From assembly GCA_964384465.1 (NCBI GenBank), contig CAYLLT010000013.1, forward strand, positions 8,492-72,491: a stretch of DNA of 64,000 nt. The letters are read 5' to 3'. Position 1 is the first letter of the stretch; each line of letters opens with the position of its first letter. A program made the position numbers and the translations under genes. The DNA comes from CAYLLT01 sp964384465. Lineage in GTDB: Bacteria > Planctomycetota > Phycisphaerae > UBA1845 > PWPN01. The notes beneath the pieces are model-generated. The model was not told where the DNA came from. It did no database searches and saw nothing but the letters and a program-made list of their open reading frames with translations. Of this stretch, positions 32,518 through 40,992 are shown piece by piece.

Positions 32518-34207
32518 ACGGCGGTGCGCAGTTGGCGCTTGCCAAGAGAGTCGGGCCGCTGGCGCAGGCGACGAAGAGGTCCATGTCGGCGGCATCCACA
32601 TCGCTGTCGGCATCCAGTCGGGCATCGAGACAGTTCGCGGCGGACTGTACGGTCTCAGGGCCGGAGTAACAAAGTTGCATGTGGGCGAGGTCTTCCAGAT
32701 CGACGTCGCCGTCGTTGTCGAAATCGGAGTCGGTGATGACCGGGACGAGGACTTCATACTCGAGGGTTGGATCGTCGGTTCCGAACAGGCCGCCGCCGCG
32801 CAGGACCATGTTGAAATCGATCATCAGGTTCATGCCGATGATGCCATCGAGCGTCCCGCCCTCGGGGGAGGCGACATCCAGCAGGATCACCGGGACATGC
32901 TGGAAACTCATCCACTCGCCCAGCGCGGGAATCTCGATCTTATCGACATAGAAGCCGGGGACCATGATCGACTGGCCGTCGACACCCTGGACCTCCACCA
33001 GGAACTCCGGATGCGCGGGGTTCAGGGCCAGCCGCGCGCCGACGCGCTGGCCGACAACAGTCACCTGGGCGCCGGTATCAATAATGAAGCGGTCCTTGTC
33101 GATCGCACTCTTGGTTCCGTCGTAAAGGTCCACGCTGCTCATAAAAAAGAGGCTCTGTGCGGAGTTGCCGATGATGGTGGAGGGGCTTTGCGGCGAGCCG
33201 TCGCCGTCGGGACATTCCCCGGTCCCGAAAATATCGATACACGGAATATACTGGACGGCCGCCCCGCCCAGCGGCCGCAATTCGAGCGGCACCAGGTTGG
33301 GGTACTCCGGCACGGCGGGATCAAACGTCTCATAGAACCGGATGTCCGGGGCGGTGTAGTCCTGAGCGTTGATGGTGCGGGTCAACGGCTGGCTATTATC
33401 GAAAACGCTGGCGTAGTACACCGAGAGGGGCGGACCGATCACGGTGGGCAGGTCGGGCTGGCCTTGGGCGACGGTTTGCCCGACGGCGGTGGCCACGTTG
33501 GTCTCGCCAACCATGCGCGATTGGTCCAGCGTCAACAGTGTGGGATCAATGGCGGCCAATCCATCGATGTAAACGCCGATGGCCTTGCTCACCCAGGCAT
33601 CCACAACACCGGTGACGCCGCTGATCTGGACGACCGAGGAGGTCACGCGATCGGGATTGCCGCTGAAGAGCCCCACGGTGACAGCGCCCTGGTTGCCGAT
33701 GATGTGGATGGAGGCTCCGGTATCAAGAACACCGATGGTGTAATCCGCCTGGCGGCCGGCGATCAGAGTGCCCACGGTCGTTTTCGGTATGGCGTCGGTC
33801 TCGTATAAGCCGGAATGCTCGCCGGTGGCGCTGACCGCGATGTAGGGGACGAAGCCGTCGATGGGCGGCGAATTGATGATCAGCGCACTGACCGCCTGGC
33901 GGGGCGGAGTGGAACGGCGGGGCGTCCCGCCGGCTGTGGTTGAGCGGCCGGCCAGACGCTCAACCGCTTCAGGAGGCAAAAACTTTCTTTCGAGTCCGGC
34001 CGGTCGATGGCCGCGACGGCTCAGCAGTGGCGGGGCCTGCCCGGGCGGCGCATCCACCGAGCGAATCCTGCCTCCGCCGGTCACGCGCAGATCGACCGCT
34101 TCGCGCTGCCAACCCGGCCGGGGAGGGTCGCTCGCCCAGGCGGCCACGCCCATGCCGCCAACGAGCAGGGCCGCAGTCCATCCGCGTCTGCTATGGTGCG
34201 CTTTCAT
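32516..34207 (-). CDS. Exported twin-DTG aspartic protease with dockerin-like C-terminus
   Basis: This 563-residue protein has a signal peptide (to about Ala25), a Pro/Arg-rich low-complexity stretch (about 55-105), and two aspartic-protease active-site motifs: IGVLDTGASIHIIG (Asp162) and FIIDTGAQVTVVG (Asp377), 215 residues apart. Each is followed by hydrophobic-Gly motifs (PSTIIGNSAQ, DGIIGMNLMIDF). Two DTG lobes in one chain match the pepsin-like architecture rather than the single-lobe retropepsin-like proteins elsewhere in this window. The tail (FDNDGDVDLEDLAHMQLCYS) has the same four cysteines as the other exported enzymes. It is probably a secreted or surface protease. Confidence 0.8.
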   Translation of the reverse strand: MKAHHSRRGWTAALLVGGMGVAAWASDPPRPGWQREAVDLRVTGGGRIRSVDAPPGQAPPLLSRRGHRPAGLERKFLPPEAVERLAGRSTTAGGTPRRSTPPRQAVSALIINSPPIDGFVPYIAVSATGEHSGLYETDAIPKTTVGTLIAGRQADYTIGVLDTGASIHIIGNQGAVTVGLFSGNPDRVTSSVVQISGVTGVVDAWVSKAIGVYIDGLAAIDPTLLTLDQSRMVGETNVATAVGQTVAQGQPDLPTVIGPPLSVYYASVFDNSQPLTRTINAQDYTAPDIRFYETFDPAVPEYPNLVPLELRPLGGAAVQYIPCIDIFGTGECPDGDGSPQSPSTIIGNSAQSLFFMSSVDLYDGTKSAIDKDRFIIDTGAQVTVVGQRVGARLALNPAHPEFLVEVQGVDGQSIMVPGFYVDKIEIPALGEWMSFQHVPVILLDVASPEGGTLDGIIGMNLMIDFNMVLRGGGLFGTDDPTLEYEVLVPVITDSDFDNDGDVDLEDLAHMQLCYSGPETVQSAANCLDARLDADSDVDAADMDLFVACASGPTLLASANCAPP

Positions 34208-34299
34208 TGTGGACCTTTCCTTCCCCGGATGGACCGCCTCCCCAGGTTGGCCGACCTATATCCGACATTTTAGCGACTCACGGGTGGGATTCATACCCA

Positions 34300-34326
34300 T
34301 ATTGCGAATTGCGGATTGCGAAATTG
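34300..34326. repeat. Half copy of family B repeat
   Basis: ATTGCGAATTGCGGATTGCG is a single arm of family B, lying upstream of the MoxR operon. Confidence 0.6.
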
Positions 34327-34432
34327 AAGGGGGTCCAACAATGGCTTACGGGAACGATGCAGAACGCTTATAATGGCGGATCAAGGGGAAGCGACGTACA
34401 GGTCTCGTGTAGCGGGCTATCGGGGAACGTGG

Positions 34433-35398
34433 ATGATGCCTGCCGACGTCAAGCTGGAAAGCGATCCGCTGCTGGCCCGACTGGCACTGCTTCGCGCCAA
34501 TATCGACAAGGTATTTCTGGGCAAGACGTTGGCGGTGACGCAGGTGCTGGTCGGGCTGATCAGCCGTGGGCACCTGTTGATCGAGGACGTGCCCGGCGTG
34601 GGCAAGACCGTGCTGGCCCGCGCGCTGGCCCGCAGTCTCGACCTGTCGTTCGCCCGCATTCAGATGACGCCGGATCTGCTGCCGTCGGACATCATCGGCG
34701 TCAGCATTTACGACGCGAAGACCGGCTCGTTCGAGTTCAAACGCGGCCCCATCTTCGCCAACATCATCCTCGCCGATGAGATCAACCGCACCACGCCGCG
34801 AACGCAATCCGCCCTGCTGGAAGCGATGAACGAGGCGCAAATCAGCGTCGACGGCCGGACCATGCGGCTCGATCAGCCGTTCCTGGTCATCGCGACGCAG
34901 AACCCGTTCGAGTTCGAGGGCACCTACTTCCTGCCCGAGAACCAGCTCGACCGTTTCGCGCTGCGCATCCGCATCGGCTATCCCACACGCGAGGTGGAGA
35001 AACGGATCATCCACGAGCGGCCGAGCACGGTCGCATTGGAATCCCTGGAGCCGGTCATGCGCGGCGAGGACCTGATCGCGATTCAGGATCGCGTGGCCGA
35101 AGTGCGGGTGGACGATACGCTGGTCGGTTATGCGCTGGATCTGGTGGAGATCACGCGCGATCACGAGCATCTGGAGGTCGGCGTCTCGCCGCGCGGCACG
35201 ATCGCGTTCATCCGCGCGGCCCAGGGGTGGGCGCTGCTGGCAGGGCGGGATTACGTGGTGCCGGATGATCTTAAACTATTGTTCGTGCCGACGTGCGCCC
35301 ACCGCGTGGTGAGCAAGAGCTATCATCATGGCGGGCAGGCCGCCGGCACCGAGCAGATCCTGACCGAGATCGTGCGGAACGTGACGGTGCCAGACTGA
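34433..35398 (+). CDS. MoxR-family AAA+ ATPase
   Basis: This 321-residue AAA+ protein shows Walker A (EDVPGVGKTVLARALA), Walker B (ILADEINRTTPRTQSALLEA), sensor 1 (VIATQNPFEFEGTY) and the MoxR-type C-terminal lid (VGVSPRGTIAFIRAAQGWAL). MoxR ATPases act with a DUF58 protein and often a transglutaminase-like membrane protein, as here, in chaperone-like assembly or envelope-stress functions. The start at 34433 (or the adjacent ATG 34436) was chosen because the N-terminal helix normally begins about 20 residues before GKTLAV; the frame is open further upstream to 34373 without homologous content. Its stop overlaps a possible ATG for the DUF58 gene (TGATG). Confidence 0.92.
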   Translation: MMPADVKLESDPLLARLALLRANIDKVFLGKTLAVTQVLVGLISRGHLLIEDVPGVGKTVLARALARSLDLSFARIQMTPDLLPSDIIGVSIYDAKTGSFEFKRGPIFANIILADEINRTTPRTQSALLEAMNEAQISVDGRTMRLDQPFLVIATQNPFEFEGTYFLPENQLDRFALRIRIGYPTREVEKRIIHERPSTVALESLEPVMRGEDLIAIQDRVAEVRVDDTLVGYALDLVEITRDHEHLEVGVSPRGTIAFIRAAQGWALLAGRDYVVPDDLKLLFVPTCAHRVVSKSYHHGGQAAGTEQILTEIVRNVTVPD

Positions 35399-35400
35399 TG

Positions 35401-35512
35401 ATCCGAACCCGGCACGCCAGTGCCGGGCCCGGCACTAGCGTGCCGGGTTCGGATTGCGGGCCTGGGCCCGGCACTGGCGTGCCGGGTTCGGACGCAATCC
35501 GCAATGACCAAC
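35401..35512. repeat. Family A palindromes at the moxR/DUF58 junction
   Basis: Three inverted repeats of the type CCCGGCACGCCAGTGCCGGG occur in tandem (for example CCCGGCACTAGCGTGCCGGG), with short family B pieces (ATTGCGGGCC, CGCAATCCGCAATG). The whole stretch is open in the frame of the downstream gene from an ATG at 35398. Confidence 0.85.
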
Positions 35513-35526
35513 GGATTTGTTCTCCG

Positions 35527-36876
35527 ATGACCTCACTCGCTGTAACCGCATTGCCATCCCTTGAGCTGGCCGATCGGCCGCCGGGGCGAAGCGGGTCGGC
35601 GCTGGCCGGCCTGAAGATCACGTTCGGCGGGCTGCTCTACAGCGCGATCCTGGTGCTGGTCTGCCTGGCGGCGATGAGCGGCGAGACCAATCTGCTGTTT
35701 CTGCTGTTCGGGATCAACGTGGGCGTGCTGATCTTCAGTGCGGCGGCGCCGGTGTGGATCGTCCGCAAGATCGACGCCGACCGCATCGTCCCCGAAGCGG
35801 TCGTGGCCGGGGGGCTGTTCAAGCTCGTCTACATCATCCGCAACCGCCGCAAATACCTGCGGGTCTGGTCCATCGGGGTCGGCGAAAAACCTGCCGGACG
35901 ACGCACGGTTCGCTTCCCGCAGGCGTTCCTTCCGGTACTGGGCCCGCGGTGCGAACAGCGCGTTGAACTGACCGCCCGTTGCCCGCAGCGTGGGCGGGTC
36001 ATGCTGGCCGGGATCCGCGTCACCTCCCGGTTCCCGTTCGGACTGTTCTCGTGCAGCGTCGATATCGCGGCGCCGGCGGAACTGATCGTTTACCCGATGG
36101 TGGGCCGATTCCGGCGCGACCCGTGGCGGGATCGCCGGTTGAGCGGATCGTCGGCTGCCACACAGGTGAGTCAGCAGACCAGTCACGACGAATTCTACGG
36201 CGTACGCGAATACCGCGAGGGCGACAATCTTCGGTGGGTGCACTGGCGCCGATCGGCGCGGACCGGCGAGCTGGTCGTGCGCGAGATGATGCCGCTTCGG
36301 CCCACGCAGTTGATCGTGCTGGTCGATCCGTGGCCGGAACCATTGCGGATTGCGAATCGCGGATTGCGGATTGAAGGAGACCAGATCGACCAACCTGTAC
36401 AATCCGCAATCCGAAATCCGAAATCCGCAATTCATATTCCCCGTGCCGGTCATACTGCGGATCAACGCCCCGATTCGATGGTTGAGAAGGTAATCAGCGC
36501 GGCCGCCACCGCGCTCTGCGACGGACTGGAGCGCGGGTATCGCGTGGGGATCATCTGCCGGGCGGCGGTCCCGATCGTCATCCCGCCCGCCAATGGGCGC
36601 ACGCACCGGCAACGACTGCTGAATGAGCTGGCGCTGATCGCGCCGCCCGCGCCGGAAAGCCTCGATGAGCTGGTCGGGCGCATCCGCTGGTCGAGCGGGT
36701 GGCATGCCCGCTGCATGTTGTGCACGACGCATCCCAATGAGAGTCACAGCCGCGTGTTGCGCTTTATCAGCGGGCGGGCGGAGGCGGTCATGTTGCTGTC
36801 GCCGCAATCGGATGTCTTCGATACGCTTCTGGCACCTGTCCCATCGGAGGATTTGGTCGCCACGGGGGGATTTTGA
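35527..36876 (+). CDS. DUF58 (vWA-like) membrane protein with repeat-encoded insertion
   Basis: The 449-residue product has two N-terminal hydrophobic segments (LLYSAILVLVCLAAMSG, LLFLLFGINVGVLIFSAA) and the DUF58 core: GVREYREGDNLRWVHWRRSA, followed by RTGELVVREM and LIVLVDPWPEP, which begins the vWA-like fold. Between WPEP and EKVISAAATALCDGLERGYR lie about 45 residues encoded by a family B repeat (36341-36440), not expected in DUF58 proteins. It is the normal partner of the MoxR ATPase upstream. ATG 35527 is preferred; an in-frame ATG at 35398, overlapping the moxR stop, would add 43 residues encoded by repeat A. The stop codon is provided by the next repeat. Confidence 0.9.
   Translation: MTSLAVTALPSLELADRPPGRSGSALAGLKITFGGLLYSAILVLVCLAAMSGETNLLFLLFGINVGVLIFSAAAPVWIVRKIDADRIVPEAVVAGGLFKLVYIIRNRRKYLRVWSIGVGEKPAGRRTVRFPQAFLPVLGPRCEQRVELTARCPQRGRVMLAGIRVTSRFPFGLFSCSVDIAAPAELIVYPMVGRFRRDPWRDRRLSGSSAATQVSQQTSHDEFYGVREYREGDNLRWVHWRRSARTGELVVREMMPLRPTQLIVLVDPWPEPLRIANRGLRIEGDQIDQPVQSAIRNPKSAIHIPRAGHTADQRPDSMVEKVISAAATALCDGLERGYRVGIICRAAVPIVIPPANGRTHRQRLLNELALIAPPAPESLDELVGRIRWSSGWHARCMLCTTHPNESHSRVLRFISGRAEAVMLLSPQSDVFDTLLAPVPSEDLVATGGF
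36341..36440. repeat. Family B palindrome inserted in frame in the DUF58 gene
   Basis: The left arm carries CATTGCGGATTGCGAATCGC and GGATTGCGGATTG; the right arm carries AATCCGCAATCCGAAATCCG and AAATCCGCAATTC. The loop is about 27 nt (36374-36400). The element length preserves the reading frame. Confidence 0.85.
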
Positions 36877-36945
36877 ACAGGAGATAACGGAGATAACGGA
36901 GAAGACAATTGAATTGTACTCTGTTCCCTCTGTTCCCTCCTGTTC
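36875..36945. repeat. Palindromic repeat at DUF58/transglutaminase junction
   Basis: GAACAGGAG (36875-36883) pairs with CTCCTGTTC (36937-36945); inner arms are AACGGAGATAACGGAG and CTCTGTTCCCTCTGTTCCC. The first base triplet overlapping the element forms the stop codon of the upstream gene. Confidence 0.8.
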
Positions 36946-36968
36946 ATCATTTTTTGGGAGTCCGGCAG

Positions 36969-39344
36969 ATGAACCCGCGCAGACTCTTCTGGTCGCAGGC
37001 GATCATGCTTCTGGCGGTGGCCACACCGCTGGCGCTGGCGGAGAGCGGGATATGTCTTGTAAACCCGTGGTGCTACTGGGCGGCGGCCGTGCTGGGAGTC
37101 TTGTTCGGATGGTGGCGGACCGTCCATCAGGATCATCCGCTCTTCGGGCCGCTGGGCAGCAGAATCTTTGTCGTATCGGCGTTTCTGCTGCTCATCTACG
37201 AGTACGTGTGGATCCAAATGATCCCCGTGGTGGCCCTCTCGCACTTCATGACCCTGGTCTGCGTGTGCAAGCTGCTCCAGCGCCGCAGTTATCGTGATGA
37301 CGCGCAGCTTTTTGTGCTTTCGCTGCTCATGCTGGTGGTGGCGGCGATCATCAGCGGCAACCTGCTCTTCCCGACGGCGCTGGCGATTTACATGACCGTG
37401 GGCATCGATGTGCTGCTCCGCTTTCATCTGAGCCTGGAGCACGCCCGCGTGATGGAGCGCAATCGCCAGATCGCCGCGTTGCCGCCGGTGGATCCGGCCG
37501 CGTCCCGCCGCGGCGGGACGGGTGAGAAGCTTGTCGCCGCCCCGCGCTGGCCGCTGACGCGGGCGAGCTGCGCGGCCTGCATCTGGGCGATGGCGGTGGG
37601 TGCGGGCGTTTTCATGTTGTGTCCGCGGGCAGCGCCCGGCTTTCTGCGGCCCTTCGAGGGACAGGCCGGCACGCGCACCGGCCTCTCCTCGACCGTGAAC
37701 TTCAACTTCAGTGGCGTGATTAAGGAATCCGAGCGGCCGGTGATGCACGTGCAGCTCGAGCTGAACGGTGCACCCGCAGCGGAGATCTTACCCGGCCCCT
37801 ATTTTCGCGCAGTAGTCCAGTCGCAGTACCGCGAAGATCAGTCCGCGGGGTCCGCATGGGAGTGGAAGCGGCCGGGCGGCAGCGCGACGCCGCGGATATT
37901 CGTCCCGTCCGAAACGGACGAGAGCGGCACGATCGTACTTCTGCCGGGCGCTGACGTGAGTGACCGCAGCCGGCTCCTGGTGCAACACTTCTGGCTGGAA
38001 CCCAGCGGAAACCCACAACTGTTTACCTGCTATCCAGCCGTCGAGCTGCGTTTCGAGTCGCATCAGAATGAAGAAGTGAAGAAAAGGACCGACGATCAGG
38101 TGGTTGAGCAGGCGCAGCGGTCGCCGACGAAACCGCTGCGATACAGTGTGGTCTCGCCGCTCACCGTTTCGACACAGATGGTGGAGGCGCTGGATCGCGA
38201 GCGCGGCGGCGTCGAGCCGAAGGTGCTGGCGCCCGACGGGGAACTGCCGCGGGCCAAGGAAATTCAGACGTTGATCGAGGAGCTGCGGAAGGGGTTGGGA
38301 TCGCTGGACGAGCCCGTCAACCGGTCTATTTTTGCCCAGCGGGTGCAGGATTATCTGCGATCGAATCTGTTCACGTACACGCTGAACCCGCCGTCGGAGC
38401 TTCGAGCGGCCGCCGAGCCGGTCGGGGAGTTCCTGATCAAGTGGCGTCAGGGGTACTGCGAGTATTTCGCGCACGCCATGACCGTCGTGTGCCAGTTGGC
38501 CGGCGTGCCCGCCCGCGTCGTCTCCGGATACTGCGGCGGCGACTACAACGCGGTCGGACACTTCTACGTGGTGCGCCAGAGGCACGCGCACGCCTGGGTC
38601 GAAGTGTACATTCCGGGCCAGGACTGGGTCACCTTTGACCCCACGCCCGCTGCCGCCGCACGGCAGGCCGGCAGTCACAAGCGTTTCTTCGGCCTGTACA
38701 AGTACATCGACTTCTTGCAGTTTCATTGGGCGACGTTCGTCGTCTCCTACGATCCGGACCAGCGGCGGGTTCTTTTCGCCCGGTTCACCGCCTGGCTGCT
38801 GCGGCCGGTCCAGAACGAGGACACCGTGGTCGGCGCGGTCGCCGCATTCGTCCGCGAGCTGTTCGGTTGGCGGCTGAATCTCAAACCGCAGGAACGGCTC
38901 ATCTACTGGGTGTTCACCCTGCTGGTGGTGGCACTGGTCGTGTTGATGGGATATGTTTTCACGGTGGCGGGCACGGGGCTGACCCGCGCGGTGGTGTCGC
39001 GGCTGCATCGTCCGCGCGTGCGTGGCGGAGCCGAGGCGGAGTTTTACCATCGCTTTTGCCATCGGATCGAATCCTGGGGGCTGACCCGCCGGACCGGCCA
39101 GACGCCGGCCGAGTTCGCCGAGGAGCTGGCGGCCCGGCTGCCCATCTGCACCGAAGCGCCCCATCTGGTTCAGGCGTATTACGATGTCGCCTTCGGCGGG
39201 CACCGGCTCACCGCCGCCGGCCGATCCCGGATCGAAGCGTTCCTCGCACGGCTGAAAGAGACGGACCGCACGCACGTCCGGCTGGCCCTTCAGCCGGCCT
39301 CGATCCGTGCGGAGGCGGCCATCGAAGGGCGATCCACCCGGTGA
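36969..39344 (+). CDS. TgpA-type transglutaminase-like membrane protein
   Basis: The 791-residue protein has about five N-terminal membrane segments (residues about 10-160), an external transglutaminase-like domain and one C-terminal membrane helix (VFTLLVVALVVLMGYVFTVA) followed by a DUF4129-like tail (EAEFYHRFCHRIESWGLTRR). The catalytic triad is visible: Cys in WRQGYCEYFAHAM, His in QRHAHAWVEVYIPG, Asp in VTFDPTPAA. MoxR-DUF58-TgpA operons are widespread, and in Pseudomonas TgpA is essential, but the substrate is not settled. ATG 36969 is used because membrane segments begin soon after. A perfect 18-bp palindrome (GTCCCGCCGCGGCGGGAC, 37502-37519) lies inside the gene. Confidence 0.9.
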   Translation: MNPRRLFWSQAIMLLAVATPLALAESGICLVNPWCYWAAAVLGVLFGWWRTVHQDHPLFGPLGSRIFVVSAFLLLIYEYVWIQMIPVVALSHFMTLVCVCKLLQRRSYRDDAQLFVLSLLMLVVAAIISGNLLFPTALAIYMTVGIDVLLRFHLSLEHARVMERNRQIAALPPVDPAASRRGGTGEKLVAAPRWPLTRASCAACIWAMAVGAGVFMLCPRAAPGFLRPFEGQAGTRTGLSSTVNFNFSGVIKESERPVMHVQLELNGAPAAEILPGPYFRAVVQSQYREDQSAGSAWEWKRPGGSATPRIFVPSETDESGTIVLLPGADVSDRSRLLVQHFWLEPSGNPQLFTCYPAVELRFESHQNEEVKKRTDDQVVEQAQRSPTKPLRYSVVSPLTVSTQMVEALDRERGGVEPKVLAPDGELPRAKEIQTLIEELRKGLGSLDEPVNRSIFAQRVQDYLRSNLFTYTLNPPSELRAAAEPVGEFLIKWRQGYCEYFAHAMTVVCQLAGVPARVVSGYCGGDYNAVGHFYVVRQRHAHAWVEVYIPGQDWVTFDPTPAAAARQAGSHKRFFGLYKYIDFLQFHWATFVVSYDPDQRRVLFARFTAWLLRPVQNEDTVVGAVAAFVRELFGWRLNLKPQERLIYWVFTLLVVALVVLMGYVFTVAGTGLTRAVVSRLHRPRVRGGAEAEFYHRFCHRIESWGLTRRTGQTPAEFAEELAARLPICTEAPHLVQAYYDVAFGGHRLTAAGRSRIEAFLARLKETDRTHVRLALQPASIRAEAAIEGRSTR

Positions 39345-39357
39345 CAGAACCATCAGA

Positions 39358-39460
39358 GGGTGTGTGAGAAGCTGTCGAACTATCCGAGCCGCGACCGTGA
39401 GGGAGCGGTCCTCTGCGGCCCGCTTCCTTACGGGCGCGGCTCTGAAGGGCCTTCACACCC
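39358..39460. repeat. Palindromic repeat family E between tgpA-like and ROK genes
   Basis: GAGCCGCGACCGTGAGGGAG and CGGGCGCGGCTC form the core. The outer arms GGGTGTGTGAGAAG (39358-39371) and CTTCACACCC (39451-39460) also pair. A related element is at 40890-40960. Confidence 0.7.
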
Positions 39461-39482
39461 CTCTCAGAGAGGCAGGTGAAAC

Positions 39483-40460
39483 GTGGCGCAGTGTTATTAT
39501 GTCGGCGTCGATCTGGGCGGAACGAACATCAAGGCCGGCCTCCTCGATGCACAGACGCAGGTTCTTAGTCGACTCAGCGTGCCGACGGAAATCGAGCGCG
39601 GCCGCGAGCAGATCACCGCGAACATCATCACTGCCGCCGAGCGGTCGATCACTGAGGCCGGCGTCAAACGCGATGAGGTCGCGGGTATCGGCATCGGCTC
39701 GCCCGGACCCATGAGCCATCGGCAGGGACTCATCATCAACCCCGGCAACCTGACCTGCTTGCAGAATCTGCCCATCCGCGACATTGTTTCACAGCGGACC
39801 GGGATCAAAACCACGCTGGAGAACGACGCGAATGCCGCGGCGTTCGGCGAATTCTGGGCGGGGGCGGGCAGGGGCGTGCGCGACCTGGTGATGTTCACGC
39901 TGGGCACCGGCGTCGGCGGCGGCGTCATCACCGACGGCCGCCTGCTTCGCGGACATTTCGAGAACGGCGGCGAGCTGGGGCACATCGTGGTGAACCCGCG
40001 CGGGCGGAAGTGCTCGTGCGCGCAGCTCGGCTGCGTCGAGGCGTATTCGTCCGCGTACAACCTGGCCCGCTACGCCGAGGAGCTGATCGCCGCCGGTCGG
40101 CCCAGCCGGCTCAAACCGCTCGTCGATGCGGGCGAGCTGCTCAAGGCCGAGCACATCGTCGAAGCCGCCCAGGCCGGAGACGAGTTGGCCCGCCAGGTAT
40201 GGGACGAAGCCTGCTACTACCTGGCCGTGACCATCGTCACCATGCAGCATGTGACCAATCCGGAGCGCGTGGTGCTGGCCGGCGGGCTGATTGCCGCGGG
40301 CGACTTCCTGTTAGAACCCATCCGCCGCCACTTCCGCGCGCTCACCTGGAACCTGCTGGAAGATTTTCCCGACATCCAGTTCGCCGCCCTGGGCAACGAC
40401 GCCGGCTTCATCGGCGCCGCCGGCTGCGCCTGGGAGGCCCACCGGCTGAATGAATGGTGA
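39483..40460 (+). CDS. ROK-family glucokinase-like sugar kinase
   Basis: The 325-residue protein matches ROK kinases: VGVDLGGTNIKAGLLD (phosphate-binding), LENDANAAAFGE, FTLGTGVGGGVI, ENGGELGHIVVNP, and the zinc site RKCSCAQLGCVEAY (a CxCxxxGCxE variant). It phosphorylates glucose or another hexose with ATP; closest in style to bacterial glucokinase. It starts with GTG at 39483, preceded by GAGAGGCAGGTGAAAC containing a Shine-Dalgarno. It may feed sugars released by the exported glycosidases into glycolysis, which is inference. Confidence 0.92.
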   Translation: MAQCYYVGVDLGGTNIKAGLLDAQTQVLSRLSVPTEIERGREQITANIITAAERSITEAGVKRDEVAGIGIGSPGPMSHRQGLIINPGNLTCLQNLPIRDIVSQRTGIKTTLENDANAAAFGEFWAGAGRGVRDLVMFTLGTGVGGGVITDGRLLRGHFENGGELGHIVVNPRGRKCSCAQLGCVEAYSSAYNLARYAEELIAAGRPSRLKPLVDAGELLKAEHIVEAAQAGDELARQVWDEACYYLAVTIVTMQHVTNPERVVLAGGLIAAGDFLLEPIRRHFRALTWNLLEDFPDIQFAALGNDAGFIGAAGCAWEAHRLNEW

Positions 40461-40470
40461 AGCGCAGGGA

Positions 40471-40514
40471 TGATCCGAACCCACCACGCCAGTGGTGGGC
40501 CGGCCGTGCCCACC
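40471..40514. repeat. Family A repeat variant downstream of the ROK gene
   Basis: ATCCGAACCCACCACGCCAG followed by TGGTGGG is the family A layout with a changed stem (CCCACCACGCCAGTGGTGGG). Confidence 0.65.
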
Positions 40515-40628
40515 CCGTCGCAACGCGGGTAACCCCGAAACCTATAGAAAGCGAGATAAATCCACATTCCTCAGTAAGAATTATCAAAATAAAGCTTGTA
40601 AAAAACACCCGAGGGGGGTATGGTTTAG

Positions 40629-40829
40629 GCGGCCCAGTCTCGGCAGAAGGATAAGCCGTCCAAGGATCGTCCAGTGCGTGCATCGACGACCGATCCGCAG
40701 GCTCGGATCATGAAGATGCCGGGGGGCGGTCATGCTGCCGGCTACAACGGGCAGTTCGCCGAGGATACGCAGAGTCGGGCGGTGGCGGGCGTGGAGACCG
40801 CCAACGCGGGCGGCGATGTGCATAACCAG
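40629..40829 (+). pseudogene. Transposase remnant (IS1182-like)
   Basis: One frame reads STTDPQARIMKMPGGGHAAG then YNGQFAEDTQSRAVAGVETA and NAGGDV. This matches the central part of IS1182-type transposases (STTDPEAR.MKM.DGG..PAYNVQ.A.D......GV.VTN.GSD). A stop precedes it directly and no catalytic remainder follows, so only about 67 codons survive. No terminal inverted repeats were recognised. Confidence 0.75.
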
Positions 40830-40889
40830 CGGAGCCGATCAGTTAACAACACTGTACTGTGGTTCGGGGACAATGCCGATCTACACCTG

Positions 40890-40960
40890 ATCCGAGCCGC
40901 GTCCGTCAGGAACCGTTTGACGCGAGCGCACCACCACTCCCTCACGGTCGCGGCTCGGAT
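40890..40960. repeat. Palindromic repeat family E upstream of the TIGR00300 gene
   Basis: ATCCGAGCCGCG (40890-40901) pairs perfectly with CGCGGCTCGGAT (40949-40960), with the inner sequence CTCCCTCACGGTCG matching the copy at 39358-39460. Confidence 0.8.
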
Positions 40961-40992
40961 AACGACAGGATATATCACACCGGAGACCACCC

